A stretch of DNA of 64,000 nt from Fibrella aquatilis (lineage in GTDB: Bacteria; Bacteroidota; Bacteroidia; Cytophagales; Spirosomataceae): assembly GCF_017353255.1 (NCBI RefSeq), contig NZ_JAFMYU010000002.1, positions 62,001-126,000 on the forward strand, read 5' to 3'. How positions within the stretch are numbered: position 1 is the first letter of the stretch; each line of letters opens with the position of its first letter. The position numbers and the translations under genes were made by a program. Positions 45,434 through 54,876 of the stretch are shown here, piece by piece. The notes under the pieces are model-generated. The model worked only from the letters and a program-made list of their open reading frames with translations. It was not told the origin of the DNA and made no database searches.

Positions 45434-47149
45434 CTATTTCAATGAAAAATATTCGGCCAGCGGACCCAGCGCGAGGGCGGGGAAGAACGACAGCGCAGTG
45501 ATGATAATGATAACGGCAAAGGTCATCAGGCCAAACGTGGGCGTGTCGGTGGCCAGCGTACCGGCACTTTCGGGCACGTACTTTTTGTCGGCCAGCAGGC
45601 CAGCAATGGCCACTGGACCGATGATGGGAATAAACCGCCCCAACAGCATGACGATGCCCGTGCTGAAGTTCCAGAAGAAGTTACCGTCGCCCAGTCCTTC
45701 AAAACCTGACCCGTTGTTGGCGTTAGCCGACGTGAACTCGTAGAGCATTTCCGAGAACCCGTGGCTACCGGGGTTATTCAGCCAGGCCGTTGGTTTCACT
45801 GACCACTCGGCGTTTGGGTAGTTAACAATGATCCACGAGGCAATGGCCGTGCCGCCCTTCACGAGCAACGTGCTCAGCAAGGCCACCAGTGAGGCAATCT
45901 TGATTTCCCGTGCTTCTACTTTCCGGCCAAACAGTTCCGGCGTGCGGCCCACCATCAGCCCCGAAATAAAGACGGCAATGATGAGGTAGTAGTAGTAGTT
46001 CAGAAAACCCACGCCACAGCCGCCGTAAAAGGCGTTGGTCATCATGCCCAGCAGTTGCATCGACCCCGACAGCGCCATGCTTGAGTCGTGCATGGAGTTG
46101 ACCGAACCCGTTGAGATAACGGTGGTAGCGATGCTCCAGTAGGCCGACGACAACACCCCAAACCTGACTTCTTTGCCTTCCATAGCTCCCGTTGGCTGCA
46201 CCACGCCGAGGTGGGCAATAGCCGGGTTGCCATGAAACTCGGTCATTAAGGTGGGCGTGACCAGTAACAAAAAGCCGGTAGTCATTACGCCAAAAACGGT
46301 CCAGGCAAAGCGTTTGCGGTTGATGAGGTAGCCCAGGGCGAAGAGCATAATAATGGGCAGCATCACCTGCCCAATCAGCTCAACCATGTTGGTGACGTAG
46401 TTAGGATTTTCGAGCGGGTGCGCTGAGTTAGCCCCGAAATAGCCCCCGCCGTTGGTGCCCAGGTGTTTGATGGCAATCAGGCCAGCCGCCGGTCCGCGCG
46501 ACACGTTGACGGTGTCGCCCTGCATCGAGATAAACTGATCTTTCCCCTCGAAGCTGGCAGGCGTACCATTAAACGCCAGAATAGCAGCGATAATGAGTGA
46601 ACCGGGCAGCAAAATGCGGGCAATAGCCTTCGTGAAATACACGTAGAAGTTACCCGACAGGGTTGTCTTCTCGGGCAAAAACGACCGTACAATCAGCATG
46701 AGAGCCGCCATGCCCGTAGCCGCCGACACGAACATGAGGAAATTAATCACTACCGTCTGCGTTAGGTAAGTCAGCCCCGACTCGCCCGAATAGTGCTGCA
46801 AATCGCAGTTGACCATGAAACTGATGGCCGTATTGAAGGCCTGGTCGGGCGTCATGTTGGGGTTGCCATCGGGGTTGAGGGGCAAGCCCGCCTGGGTTAG
46901 AAGCAGCACGAAGGCATACACAAACCAAACTGCATTGATGGTCAGCAGGGCCACCAGGTTCTGTTTCCAGGTCATCTCCTGCTTAGGGTCAACACCGCCA
47001 AGCCGGAAAATCAGCCGCTCCAGCGGAGCCATAAAATCGAGCGCGTTGGGTTCACCCCTGAAAATCTTGCCCACCAGCTTCCCCAGTGGAATAGCCAGCA
47101 GCAGGGTGATCAGGTACGTGACCACAACGCCAATAAATTCTGTATTCAT
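45434..47149 (-). CDS. kdpA: Potassium-transporting ATPase KdpA subunit
   Basis: This 571-residue multi-pass membrane protein is the K+-translocating subunit of KdpFABC. It shows the selectivity-filter-type loops CDLQHYSGE and LGTNGGGYFGANSAHPLENP, and the conserved FTSANANNGSGFEGL. It has about ten hydrophobic helices. The ATG at 47149 (MNTEFIGVVV) is chosen over 47167. It is downstream of kdpF and separated from kdpB by the 57-bp inverted repeat. A short inverted repeat (GTCATTCA/TGAATGAC) lies just upstream of the start. Confidence 0.96.
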   Translation of the reverse strand: MNTEFIGVVVTYLITLLLAIPLGKLVGKIFRGEPNALDFMAPLERLIFRLGGVDPKQEMTWKQNLVALLTINAVWFVYAFVLLLTQAGLPLNPDGNPNMTPDQAFNTAISFMVNCDLQHYSGESGLTYLTQTVVINFLMFVSAATGMAALMLIVRSFLPEKTTLSGNFYVYFTKAIARILLPGSLIIAAILAFNGTPASFEGKDQFISMQGDTVNVSRGPAAGLIAIKHLGTNGGGYFGANSAHPLENPNYVTNMVELIGQVMLPIIMLFALGYLINRKRFAWTVFGVMTTGFLLLVTPTLMTEFHGNPAIAHLGVVQPTGAMEGKEVRFGVLSSAYWSIATTVISTGSVNSMHDSSMALSGSMQLLGMMTNAFYGGCGVGFLNYYYYLIIAVFISGLMVGRTPELFGRKVEAREIKIASLVALLSTLLVKGGTAIASWIIVNYPNAEWSVKPTAWLNNPGSHGFSEMLYEFTSANANNGSGFEGLGDGNFFWNFSTGIVMLLGRFIPIIGPVAIAGLLADKKYVPESAGTLATDTPTFGLMTFAVIIIITALSFFPALALGPLAEYFSLK

Positions 47150-47189
47150 GATAATGGGGTCATTCAATGACCACTGAATGACTCGTAGA

Positions 47190-47270
47190 TTAAAATTTCT
47201 CCGGGTTGATCAGCACATAAAGCATATAGGCGAAGACCAGGAGCGAGGCGACAAACAGGATAAGCAGCAT
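47190..47270 (-). CDS. kdpF: KdpF small membrane subunit
   Basis: This 26-residue ORF consists of one hydrophobic helix (MLLILFVASLLVFAYML) followed by a short charged end, YVLINPEKF. The final NPEKF matches KdpF peptides, which stabilise the KdpFABC complex in the membrane. It lies 40 bp upstream of kdpA on the same strand. The position and the end residues make this a confident call despite its size. Confidence 0.85.
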   Translation of the reverse strand: MLLILFVASLLVFAYMLYVLINPEKF

Positions 47271-47285
47271 GGTTGCATGGTGTAT

Positions 47286-47372
47286 TTAGACTTTCTCGAA
47301 CCATTCAATGGCTTTGTAGAAAGCGGCGAAGCAGAGAAATGCCGAGAGAAGCAGGAGCAGGGTGGTGCCCAT
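47286..47372 (-). CDS. 28-residue hydrophobic ORF preceding kdpF
   Basis: The ORF begins with ATG and gives MGTTLLLLLSAFLCFAAFYK followed by AIEWFEKV. It is a single membrane helix with a charged amphipathic end. It stops 15 bp before kdpF in the same direction, so it would be the first gene of the kdp transcript. It resembles the small hydrophobic partners of transport complexes. Whether it is translated is inferred from placement and composition. Confidence 0.6.
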   Translation of the reverse strand: MGTTLLLLLSAFLCFAAFYKAIEWFEKV

Positions 47373-47717
47373 TTGATTTGGTTGATTAGGTGAATTGATT
47401 CCGAGGGGATTATGCCAAAAAATGGTCCAGACAAGCTAGATATGTCAAGACATCTGATCAAGTTATTGATTAACAGACAGTTGTATTGATAATCCGTGTT
47501 GCCCATACGTTAGCCACACTTTCCGTTTTGTCGTTTTGGAAAGGTTTCTTTTCCATTTTGAAAAAATGCAGCGTTAATTCTGCCCTGTTCCTAGTTATTT
47601 CGACGTTGGCACGATTTTCCGGAAAGGGAAAATTGGTTGCGGTCCGGCGTTCCGGCCACAAGCGCGAAGCCAAGCGCGTCAGCAACACAATAACTCCTTG
47701 AAAAACAATTATTTACT
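47373..47717. other. Divergent intergenic region between kdp genes and kup
   Basis: This 345-bp gap must contain the promoters for the minus-strand kdp series and the plus-strand kup gene. It contains a small hairpin (TGGAAA/TTTCCA at 47537-47542 and 47550-47555) and a palindrome TTTCCGGAAA at 47616-47625, a possible operator. A TTGGCAC at 47606-47612 resembles half of a sigma-54 site, but the second half is missing. No riboswitch was recognised. Confidence 0.4.
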
Positions 47718-49673
47718 TTGAGCAAGCATAACATTGACCGCATGACGGCGGCGGGCCTACTCGTGGCCGTGGGCATCGTTTTTGGCGACATTGGCACCTC
47801 ACCGCTGTATACCTACCGCGCCATCATTGAAGACCGAGTCGTCGACGAAACCCTGGCCCTGGGGGGCGTGTCGGCTATTTTTTGGACGCTGACCTTTCAG
47901 ACCACCCTCAAATACGTGCTGCTCACCCTCCGCGCCGATAACAACGGTGAGGGCGGCATCTTCTCACTCTATACGCTCATCAGGCGGTATGGCAAATGGC
48001 TCTTGTTTCCGGCTATTGCGGGGGGCAGCTTCCTTATTGCCGACAGCATCATTACCCCGCCTATTTCGGTGGCCTCGGCCATTGAGGGGCTGCTGCCGCT
48101 GTATCCCAACCTCCCCACGGTGCCTATTGTGCTCTTTATTCTGTTGCTGCTCTTTGCCGCGCAGCAAATGGGTACCGACAAGCTGGGCAAGGCCTTTGGC
48201 CCCATCATGGGTGTCTGGTTTACCATGATCGGCCTGATGGGCGCGGTGCAGGTGGCGCAGAACCCCGGCGTGATCCGTGCGCTGAATCCTATGTTTGCCT
48301 ACGACATGATCGTGAACTACTCCGATGGTTTCTGGCTGCTGGGAGGCGTATTTCTTTGCTCAACGGGTGCCGAAGCCCTGTATTCAGACATGGGCCACGT
48401 GGGTCGGCGCAACGTGCAGGTGTCGTGGTTTTACGTCAAAATCTGCCTCATTCTCTGCTATCTGGGGCAGGCTGCCTGGCTCCTCGACCATACCGGCAAG
48501 CCCCTGGGCGACCTCAACTCGTTTTTCGGGCTGGTGCCTGCCTGGTTCATGCTGCCCGCCATTGGCATTGCCACGCTGGCTACCATCATTGCCTCGCAGG
48601 CGCTCATTAGCGGCACATTTACGCTGGTGTCTGAAGCCTTCCGGCTCACGCTGCTGCCCAAAATGCGGATTGTGTTTCCGTCCAATGCGCGGGGGCAGGT
48701 CTACATTCCGGCGTTCAACTGGTTGCTGATGGCAGGCTGTTTTGGCGTGGTGCTGTACTTCCGCGAGTCGAAAAACATGGAGGCGGCGTTTGGCCTGTCG
48801 GTAAACCTGACCATGCTCACCACCACTATTTTGCTGGGCATGTATCTCTACGCCAAAAAGCACGTGAACGGCCTGGCAGTGCTGGTCCTCATTGTGTTAT
48901 ACCTGTGTATAGAGGGCAGTTTTCTGGTGGCCAACCTCCGCAAATTCACGCATGGCGGCTGGGTGTCGCTACTGCTGGGGCTGATTATGCTCACTGTCAT
49001 GCTGGTCTGGTATAACGGCAGCCGCATCAAACGCCGCCTCACAACGTTCGTCAGCCTGCCCGACTACCTGCCCATCCTGCGGCAGCTAAGCAACGACGAA
49101 ACCACGCCCAAATACGCCACCAACCTGGTGTACCTGACGGCCTCGCCGCGTGTGCAACAAATTGAAGAACAGATTATTAACTCGATTCTGGGTGGCATGC
49201 CCAAACGTGCCGACGTCTATTGGTTTATCCATATCGAACTCGTAGATGACCCATATACGACCGAGTACAGCGTGGATATTCTGGACCCTGAAGAGGTGGT
49301 GCGCATCACGTTCCGGTTGGGGTTCCGGGTGCAACCGCGCATTAATCTGCTGTTCCGCAAGGTGGTAGAAGAACTGGTACGTTGCCGCGAAGTCACGCTG
49401 AAACCCAAGTACCGCCCCCTCGGTGCCACCCCCGACTTCATCGGCGATTTCCGGTTTGTGGTCATCAACCGGTTTCTGTCGTACGAAAACGACCTGGCTG
49501 CCATGGACACCTTCGTGATGAATGGCTACTTCGGCCTTAAGCGCCTGAGCCTGGCCGACGAGCGCGCCTATGGCCTCGACACCCAAAACGTGCAGACCGA
49601 GCAAGTCCCCCTAGTGGTCCGCCCCGCCGAGTTCGTCCGATTGAAACGGGTAAGGCGCGAAGAAGAGGCGTAG
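47718..49673 (+). CDS. kup: KUP/HAK/KT family potassium uptake protein
   Basis: This 651-residue K+ transporter has about twelve membrane helices and the family opening VGIVFGDIGTSPLYTY. Other conserved blocks are NNGEGGIFSLYTLIRRYGKW, GTGAEALYSDMGHVG-like (CSTGAEALYSDMGHVG) and the C-terminal cytoplasmic part with PKRADVYWFIHIE. It imports K+ with protons and complements the high-affinity Kdp system encoded divergently next to it. The start is a TTG at 47718, while an ATG at 47742 would shorten it by eight residues. The pairing of kdp and kup makes this a potassium-homeostasis locus. Confidence 0.94.
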   Translation: MSKHNIDRMTAAGLLVAVGIVFGDIGTSPLYTYRAIIEDRVVDETLALGGVSAIFWTLTFQTTLKYVLLTLRADNNGEGGIFSLYTLIRRYGKWLLFPAIAGGSFLIADSIITPPISVASAIEGLLPLYPNLPTVPIVLFILLLLFAAQQMGTDKLGKAFGPIMGVWFTMIGLMGAVQVAQNPGVIRALNPMFAYDMIVNYSDGFWLLGGVFLCSTGAEALYSDMGHVGRRNVQVSWFYVKICLILCYLGQAAWLLDHTGKPLGDLNSFFGLVPAWFMLPAIGIATLATIIASQALISGTFTLVSEAFRLTLLPKMRIVFPSNARGQVYIPAFNWLLMAGCFGVVLYFRESKNMEAAFGLSVNLTMLTTTILLGMYLYAKKHVNGLAVLVLIVLYLCIEGSFLVANLRKFTHGGWVSLLLGLIMLTVMLVWYNGSRIKRRLTTFVSLPDYLPILRQLSNDETTPKYATNLVYLTASPRVQQIEEQIINSILGGMPKRADVYWFIHIELVDDPYTTEYSVDILDPEEVVRITFRLGFRVQPRINLLFRKVVEELVRCREVTLKPKYRPLGATPDFIGDFRFVVINRFLSYENDLAAMDTFVMNGYFGLKRLSLADERAYGLDTQNVQTEQVPLVVRPAEFVRLKRVRREEEA

Positions 49674-49680
49674 GTCTAGT

Positions 49681-50127
49681 CTAATCTCTCTCCAGCATAG
49701 TGTAGTTAGCAGGCTTGTATAACCGAATGCTAGGTATACGTTCAAAATGTTTCTGGTTCAGCGTGAAGACGGGCACATCGAAAAATAAGCCCACGCCAAT
49801 GGTGAAACAATCACCTAAACCCGTGTCAGGGTATAATCGACAAGCGGCAAGAGCTAGGTCCATGCAGTCGCTATGATTAAGCTGGATATACCTGTCGAGC
49901 TGATGACGAAGCTGATCAAACTCTGATTTGGTCAGGGGTTGGGTAGTTCGTCCCCGTGCCTTAATGAGCCATTGCATTAACTCAATATAAACGCTGCCGG
50001 TAATTACTGGCGTAGCCTAAGCGGTCAACGCTGCGTATGCCTGGGTAATTTGAGGTTTACCTAAAAAATACCGGCTCATCACGTCGGTATCCACCAAAAC
50101 AAACGAATCGGAGGTTGGGCCGTTCAT
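49681..50127 (-). pseudogene. PIN-domain (VapC-like) toxin interrupted by an in-frame TAG
   Basis: Reading from ATG at 50127, the frame codes 36 residues including SFVLVDTDVMSRYF (first PIN aspartates). It then meets TAG at 50017-50019 and continues in the same frame for 111 more residues to the stop at 49681. The second part has GSVYIELMQWL (PIN glutamate), DTGLGDCFTIGVG (aspartate) and VFTLNQKHFERIP, the usual end of a PIN domain. The total of 148 codons fits a normal VapC. So one nonsense change breaks an otherwise complete toxin. The ATG at 49977 could only make a fragment lacking the first catalytic residues. Confidence 0.85.
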
Positions 50128-50306
50128 TGCGGCTCAACTGGGGTAGGCACCAAGCCCTTGCGCTTGGACAGTATTCGCTGAATGGTTAGGCCGGGATCTT
50201 CCTGCGATAGCGTACCAGCGGGAATAATGCCTTCGATCACTTTGCCAGTAGCATTACGGCCCTGTACCAATAAAGGAGCCGGTTTTTTTAGGGTTCTGGT
50301 TGCCAT
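50124..50306 (-). CDS. VapB-like antitoxin
   Basis: This 60-residue protein lies directly upstream of the PIN toxin, and its TGA stop overlaps the toxin ATG (ATGA), the standard arrangement of an antitoxin-toxin pair. It is basic at the N-terminus with a flexible C-terminal part (LTIQRILSKRKGLVPTPVEPQ). No clear AbrB, RHH or Phd motif is seen, so the label rests on context. It appears intact while its toxin is broken. Confidence 0.65.
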   Translation of the reverse strand: MATRTLKKPAPLLVQGRNATGKVIEGIIPAGTLSQEDPGLTIQRILSKRKGLVPTPVEPQ

Positions 50307-50362
50307 GAGTTGTTCGTTTACTGGATAACCAATCTACCGATCAATCCCTACGGGATAGCAGG

Positions 50363-51178
50363 TTACTGCAAAATGGGCTTCACCTCGATCTTGCTCTGGT
50401 GATAGACCAGCGAATACGGCTCCACGCTTTCGGTGAGCCATACGTTGCCGCCAATAACCGAATCGTGTCCCACTACCGTATGCCCACCCAGGATGGTGGC
50501 GTTGGCGTAGATGATGACGTTGTCTTCAATGGTAGGATGACGTTTTCTCTGCGCCAGGGTCTTGGCCACGTGGGTAGCGCCGAGCGTAACGCCCTGGTAA
50601 ACCCGAACATTCTCGCCAATGATCGTCGTTTCGCCGATGACGACACCCGTGCCATGGTCGATGAAAAACGAGGGGCCAATTTGTGCGCCGGGGTGAATGT
50701 CGATGCCGGTGTGGCCGTGCGCATATTCGGTCAGCATCCGGGGCAGCAGGGGCACGTCGATTTGCAGTAGTACATGGGCAATGCGATACACGGCAATGGC
50801 GTAAAAACCGGGATACACGGCAATGACCTCTTCCAGACTGATGGCGGCGGGGTCATTGTCGGCAATGGCGCGGGCATCGAGCAGCAGGTCGGCGTGGATA
50901 GCGGGCAGGGCGTCGAAAAAGCGGAGCGCGACAGCTTCAGGCAGGGTGCTCAGGTTGGGTTGCAGGGGCCGCAGCAAACACAGCAACTGATTATTGAGCC
51001 GCTGGTAGGTTTCGCCCACATTGGCCGTGGCCGACTGGCAGTCCTGCGTAACGGGAAACAGCAGCCGCATGAGCTGATCAATAAACTGCCCGGCATCGGG
51101 GCGCGACGGCAGTCGATACTGATACGTACCCTGTTGGGCGGCGAGTTGGTTGAGAAACTGAATAAGCGGGGTGGCCAT
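50363..51178 (-). CDS. cysE: Serine O-acetyltransferase
   Basis: This 271-residue enzyme acetylates L-serine in cysteine synthesis. After a helical N-terminal region it has the SATase catalytic stretch AVYRIAHVL and [22 protein letters not shown] with the catalytic Asp/His. The left-handed beta-helix hexapeptides follow ([41 protein letters not shown]). The ATG at 51178 (MATPLIQFL) is chosen. The ORF extends to 51403, but that part does not look like protein. It is divergent from the sugar dehydrogenase gene, with a 227-bp gap holding no recognisable element. Confidence 0.92.
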   Translation of the reverse strand: MATPLIQFLNQLAAQQGTYQYRLPSRPDAGQFIDQLMRLLFPVTQDCQSATANVGETYQRLNNQLLCLLRPLQPNLSTLPEAVALRFFDALPAIHADLLLDARAIADNDPAAISLEEVIAVYPGFYAIAVYRIAHVLLQIDVPLLPRMLTEYAHGHTGIDIHPGAQIGPSFFIDHGTGVVIGETTIIGENVRVYQGVTLGATHVAKTLAQRKRHPTIEDNVIIYANATILGGHTVVGHDSVIGGNVWLTESVEPYSLVYHQSKIEVKPILQ

Positions 51179-51405
51179 GTGCGTGAGTGATGCGTTCCCC
51201 AATGTGGGGCATTCTGCCAACACCCCTGAAAAGCAATGGTTGTTGGTTAGGTGAGCAAAGTACCGTGTCTCAGGTAATTTCCGAACAAAAGGAGTACCAA
51301 ATAGTTCGGCGGGGCGTATTGGTGCGCCTTTTGCCTTGTTGACCAGTAAACAACAGATTTTGGACGCTGGCCACTGACTATTAACGCCAGCAACTTCATA
51401 CAACT

Positions 51406-52608
51406 ATGCTTTACAAGACCGTATTAACCCTGCTTTATTCGCTGGCAGCTACATCCTGCTTCTCCTTCTTGGTAGCGTGGGCGTGTGCCACCGAACAAGC
51501 GCCTAACATCAACCCGGTCAACGCGGCCGCTACGGTGCGGGTGGTCAATGCCCATCCCAGCCTCAACTTCGACGCACCGGTGTTGTACACGTACGCACCC
51601 GATGGCACCAACCGCATGTTTGTGCTGGAACAGGCGGGCCGTATTAAAGTGGTCGATCAGGCTACCAATGCCAGCAACGCTACTACGTACCTCGACATCA
51701 AAAACAAAGTGGCCTACGGAGGCGAAATGGGCTTGTTGGGCTTGGCATTCCACCCGAATTTTAAGCAAAACGGCTTCTTATACGTCAATTACACCCGCGA
51801 GGGTAACGGCCACCCGCGCGAAACGGTAATCAGCCGGTTTAAAGCCCCGTCGGCCAACGCCACGCAGATAGACCCGGCTACGGAAACAATTCTGCTCACC
51901 TTCCGCCAACCGTATGCTAACCATAACGGGGGCGGCACCATGTTCGGGCCAGACGGCTATCTGTACATCAGCACCGGCGACGGCGGCAGCGGTGGCGACC
52001 CGCAAAATAACGCCCAAAACCGGACATCGCTGTTGGGGAAAATGCTCCGAATCGACGTCAACGGCACCGATAAGGGCAATTACGGCATTCCAAAAGACAA
52101 CCCATATGTAGGCAACGGCGAGGGCTTCCGCGAGGAAATATACGCCTACGGCCTGCGCAACCCCTGGCGGTTTAGCTTCGACAAAAAGGGTCAGCTTTGG
52201 GTAGGCGACGTGGGGCAGAACAAGCTCGAAGAAGTAGACGTGGTTACGAAAGGCGGCAATTACGGCTGGCGCATCCGCGAAGCACTCGATGGCTATAAGC
52301 CCACTGAAAAAGCCGCCGACCCGCTCATCGGCCCCATCCACGAATACAGCCACGCCAACGGCGACCTGTCGATTACGGGTGGTGTGGTCTATGAAGGAAA
52401 AGCTCTGCCTGAGTTGGCAAACAAATATATCTTCGCCGACTACGTAAGCGGGCGCGTGTGGGCACTCACGCCAACGGGCTCCAACAAGGCTACCAACCAG
52501 ACACTCATCGACCGGGCGGGCACAATCTCATCATTTGGGGAAGACCGCATTGGCGAGGTCTACCTCTGCGACCATGCCGAAGGCAAGATTTTGAAACTCG
52601 TGAAGTAG
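51406..52608 (+). CDS. PQQ-dependent aldose sugar dehydrogenase-like protein
   Basis: This 400-residue exported protein begins with a hydrophobic signal (LLYSLAATSCFSFLVAWAC), which might be lipoprotein-type. It forms the six-bladed propeller of the soluble glucose dehydrogenase (GSDH/YliI) family. Typical blocks are GEMGLLGLAFHPNF, YANHNGGGTMFGPDGYLYISTGDGG, YGLRNPWRFSFD and GEDRIGEVYLCDH. The family uses pyrroloquinoline quinone and calcium to oxidise sugars in the periplasm. No pqq synthesis gene is nearby, so the cofactor would be taken up or made elsewhere. The S9 peptidase gene follows after 63 bp. Confidence 0.9.
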   Translation: MLYKTVLTLLYSLAATSCFSFLVAWACATEQAPNINPVNAAATVRVVNAHPSLNFDAPVLYTYAPDGTNRMFVLEQAGRIKVVDQATNASNATTYLDIKNKVAYGGEMGLLGLAFHPNFKQNGFLYVNYTREGNGHPRETVISRFKAPSANATQIDPATETILLTFRQPYANHNGGGTMFGPDGYLYISTGDGGSGGDPQNNAQNRTSLLGKMLRIDVNGTDKGNYGIPKDNPYVGNGEGFREEIYAYGLRNPWRFSFDKKGQLWVGDVGQNKLEEVDVVTKGGNYGWRIREALDGYKPTEKAADPLIGPIHEYSHANGDLSITGGVVYEGKALPELANKYIFADYVSGRVWALTPTGSNKATNQTLIDRAGTISSFGEDRIGEVYLCDHAEGKILKLVK

Positions 52609-52671
52609 GGGAGGAGACCGCTGTGTTAAGTTGCCCATGAGCCATTATCTTGGCAACTCAACGCGACACCC

Positions 52672-54831
52672 ATGCACCCCACTTGCTACCTGACGCTATT
52701 GCTATGGCTCACCTTTGATTCATTAGTAGCTCAACATCAATTATTTACGATTGATGGCGTGTTGTCGGCGCCGTACTCGTCGAACCTGACGGGGGTGGGC
52801 GACAGGGTAGTATGGCTGGTGACGGAACGGGGTGTGCGGAACATCTGGACGGCTACATTTCCTGATGCCAAACTCCGTCAGCTTACCCAACAACGCACCG
52901 ACGACGGGCAGGACCTGAACGACCTGACGCTGTCGCCCGATGGCCGATGGGTGGCTTATGTGCGTGGCACAGGTAAGAACAAAGAAGGCGTCAGTCCCAA
53001 CCCCACCAGTAGCCCAACCTCTGCCGAACAGGCCGTTTACGTGGTCTCGACAACCGGTACGGCCGAGCCTATTCGGGTGGGGGTGGGCAGCCATCCGGTA
53101 TGGTCTCCGGAGGGCAAGCGCCTGGTATATGGTAACGGTGGACAACTGTATCTGGCCACGATAAGCGACAAAATCCACCCAGCACCAACCCGCCTGTTTA
53201 CGGCGCGGGGCAGCCAGGCCGACTACTCGTTTTCGCCCGACGGACGGCGTATACTGTTTGCTTCTTACCGGGGTTACCACAGCTTAATCGGCATATATTT
53301 ACTTGATAATCAGCAGATAAACTGGCTGGCAGCAGGGGTAGACCGTGATCAGTTTCCGGTGTGGTCGCCCGATGGGCGGCAGGTGGCATTTGAGCGGGTG
53401 CCGGGCAGCAGACATGGCGAACTGGAGAATATTCAGGGTGGGCGACCCTTTGCCATCTGGGTGGCCGACGTAGCTACCGGACAGGGCCGCGAGATATGGC
53501 ATTCGCCCGGCGACGATGGCGGCTTTGCCCAATATTACCCCACTGCGCCCCTCCGCTGGACCCGCCAAAATCAGCTGCTCTTTTTCTCGGAACACGATGG
53601 CTGGATGCACGTTTACAAAGTCGCCCCCACCCGCGCCAACACGCCTGTAGACCTCATGCCGGGGGCATTCGAAGTGGAAGAAACATGCCTGTCGGCCGAC
53701 GGACGCTACCTCTATTATGCCAGTAACGAGGCCGACACCGACCGGCGGCACCTGTGGCGGGTGAATGTTGAAACAGCTCATCGTGAGCAACTTACGTCGG
53801 GAAAAGGCATTGATACAGACCCGGTGGTAGTGGGGCAAACGCTAGTCTACCGCGACGCTGCCTGGAACGAACCCACGGGCATTGCCTGGCGCAGTATGAC
53901 CAACCCCAAGACCACCGCGCTCTTTCCGGCCAAGTGGCCCAACACCTTCCCCAAAGCAGCCCTCACCGAGCCGCAGGCCATTACATTTGCCGCTGCCGAC
54001 GGGCTGGTGGTGCATGGACAACTGTTCTTGCCCCCGGCTGGATTGCCCCCGGCTGGATTGCCCCCGGCTGGACTGCTCCCAACCACCACGGCCCCCAAGC
54101 AACGCCCCGCGCTGCTGTTTTTCCACGGCGGACCCATGCGACAAATGCTGCTGGGCTGGCACTACCGGGGCATTTATTATGCCAACGCCTATGCCATGAA
54201 TCAGTACTTGGCGCAACAAGGCTACGTGGTGCTGGCGGTCAATTACCGGGCGGGCATTGGCTACGGACGGGCCTTTCGGCGGGCCGACAAACAGGGGCCA
54301 CGTGGAGCGTCGGAGTACCAGGACGTGCTGGCGGCGGCAACATTTCTGCAAAACCACCCAGCCGTTGACCCCAAACGGCTGGGCCTCTGGGGTGGGTCAT
54401 ATGGCGGCTACCTTACTGCCCTGGGCTTGGCTCGCAACTCCGATTTGTTTGCCTGTGGCGTTGACCTTCACGGAGTGCACGACTGGTCGTGGCGGGGCAA
54501 TATGTTTTCGCCGGGGGGCGACTGGGGCATTGGCGAGGCCGAAACCAAAGAAGCGCTGGCCTCGTCGCCCAATGCCGATCTAAGCAGATGGCGGTCGCCT
54601 TGCCTATTTATCCACGGCGACGACGACCGCAACGTGGCCTTTGCTGAAACAGTTGATTTAGTGCAAAAGCTGCGCAGCCAACACGTGCCCACCGACGTGC
54701 TTATACTACCCGATGAGGTACATGGTTTTCTGTTGCACAAAAGTTGGCTAGCCGTTTATGGCGCGATGGATAGGTTTTTGCAGTACTATCTGCCGGTACC
54801 GCGTTCATTGGGTACCACTCCCAAGAAATGA
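52672..54831 (+). CDS. S9 family prolyl oligopeptidase-like peptidase
   Basis: This 719-residue exported protein has a signal peptide (LTLLLWLTFDSLVAQ). An N-terminal beta-propeller of PD40-like blades covers about residues 30-420, with repeated SPDGRRILF-type motifs. A C-terminal alpha/beta-hydrolase domain covers about 440-719. The catalytic triad is visible as GGSYGG (Ser near 576), GDDDR (Asp near 650) and DEVHGF (His near 683). Such enzymes cut peptides after proline or act as dipeptidyl peptidases. An LPPAG motif is repeated three times at the junction of the two domains. It is followed by a response-regulator gene. Confidence 0.9.
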   Translation: MHPTCYLTLLLWLTFDSLVAQHQLFTIDGVLSAPYSSNLTGVGDRVVWLVTERGVRNIWTATFPDAKLRQLTQQRTDDGQDLNDLTLSPDGRWVAYVRGTGKNKEGVSPNPTSSPTSAEQAVYVVSTTGTAEPIRVGVGSHPVWSPEGKRLVYGNGGQLYLATISDKIHPAPTRLFTARGSQADYSFSPDGRRILFASYRGYHSLIGIYLLDNQQINWLAAGVDRDQFPVWSPDGRQVAFERVPGSRHGELENIQGGRPFAIWVADVATGQGREIWHSPGDDGGFAQYYPTAPLRWTRQNQLLFFSEHDGWMHVYKVAPTRANTPVDLMPGAFEVEETCLSADGRYLYYASNEADTDRRHLWRVNVETAHREQLTSGKGIDTDPVVVGQTLVYRDAAWNEPTGIAWRSMTNPKTTALFPAKWPNTFPKAALTEPQAITFAAADGLVVHGQLFLPPAGLPPAGLPPAGLLPTTTAPKQRPALLFFHGGPMRQMLLGWHYRGIYYANAYAMNQYLAQQGYVVLAVNYRAGIGYGRAFRRADKQGPRGASEYQDVLAAATFLQNHPAVDPKRLGLWGGSYGGYLTALGLARNSDLFACGVDLHGVHDWSWRGNMFSPGGDWGIGEAETKEALASSPNADLSRWRSPCLFIHGDDDRNVAFAETVDLVQKLRSQHVPTDVLILPDEVHGFLLHKSWLAVYGAMDRFLQYYLPVPRSLGTTPKK
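54031..54075 (+). repeat. Three tandem 15-bp units coding LPPAG
   Basis: Copies at 54031-54045, 54046-54060 and 54061-54075 are identical except for one base in the third. They add 15 codons to the linker between the propeller and hydrolase domains of the S9 peptidase. This looks like a recent slippage expansion. Confidence 0.9.
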
Positions 54832-54876
54832 GGAAACTGGTAGCTGAGGGGGGTGTTTTAGTCAACGTATGAGATT

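Noticed and set aside
47606-47625. TTGGCAC resembling the -24 half of a sigma-54 promoter before kup
   Set aside because: The -12 element (TTGC at the correct distance) is missing; TCCGG is found instead.
50017-50019. TAG read as an unusual amino acid (pyrrolysine) in the PIN toxin
   Set aside because: No pyrrolysine genes are seen and nothing suggests recoding; a nonsense mutation is simpler.
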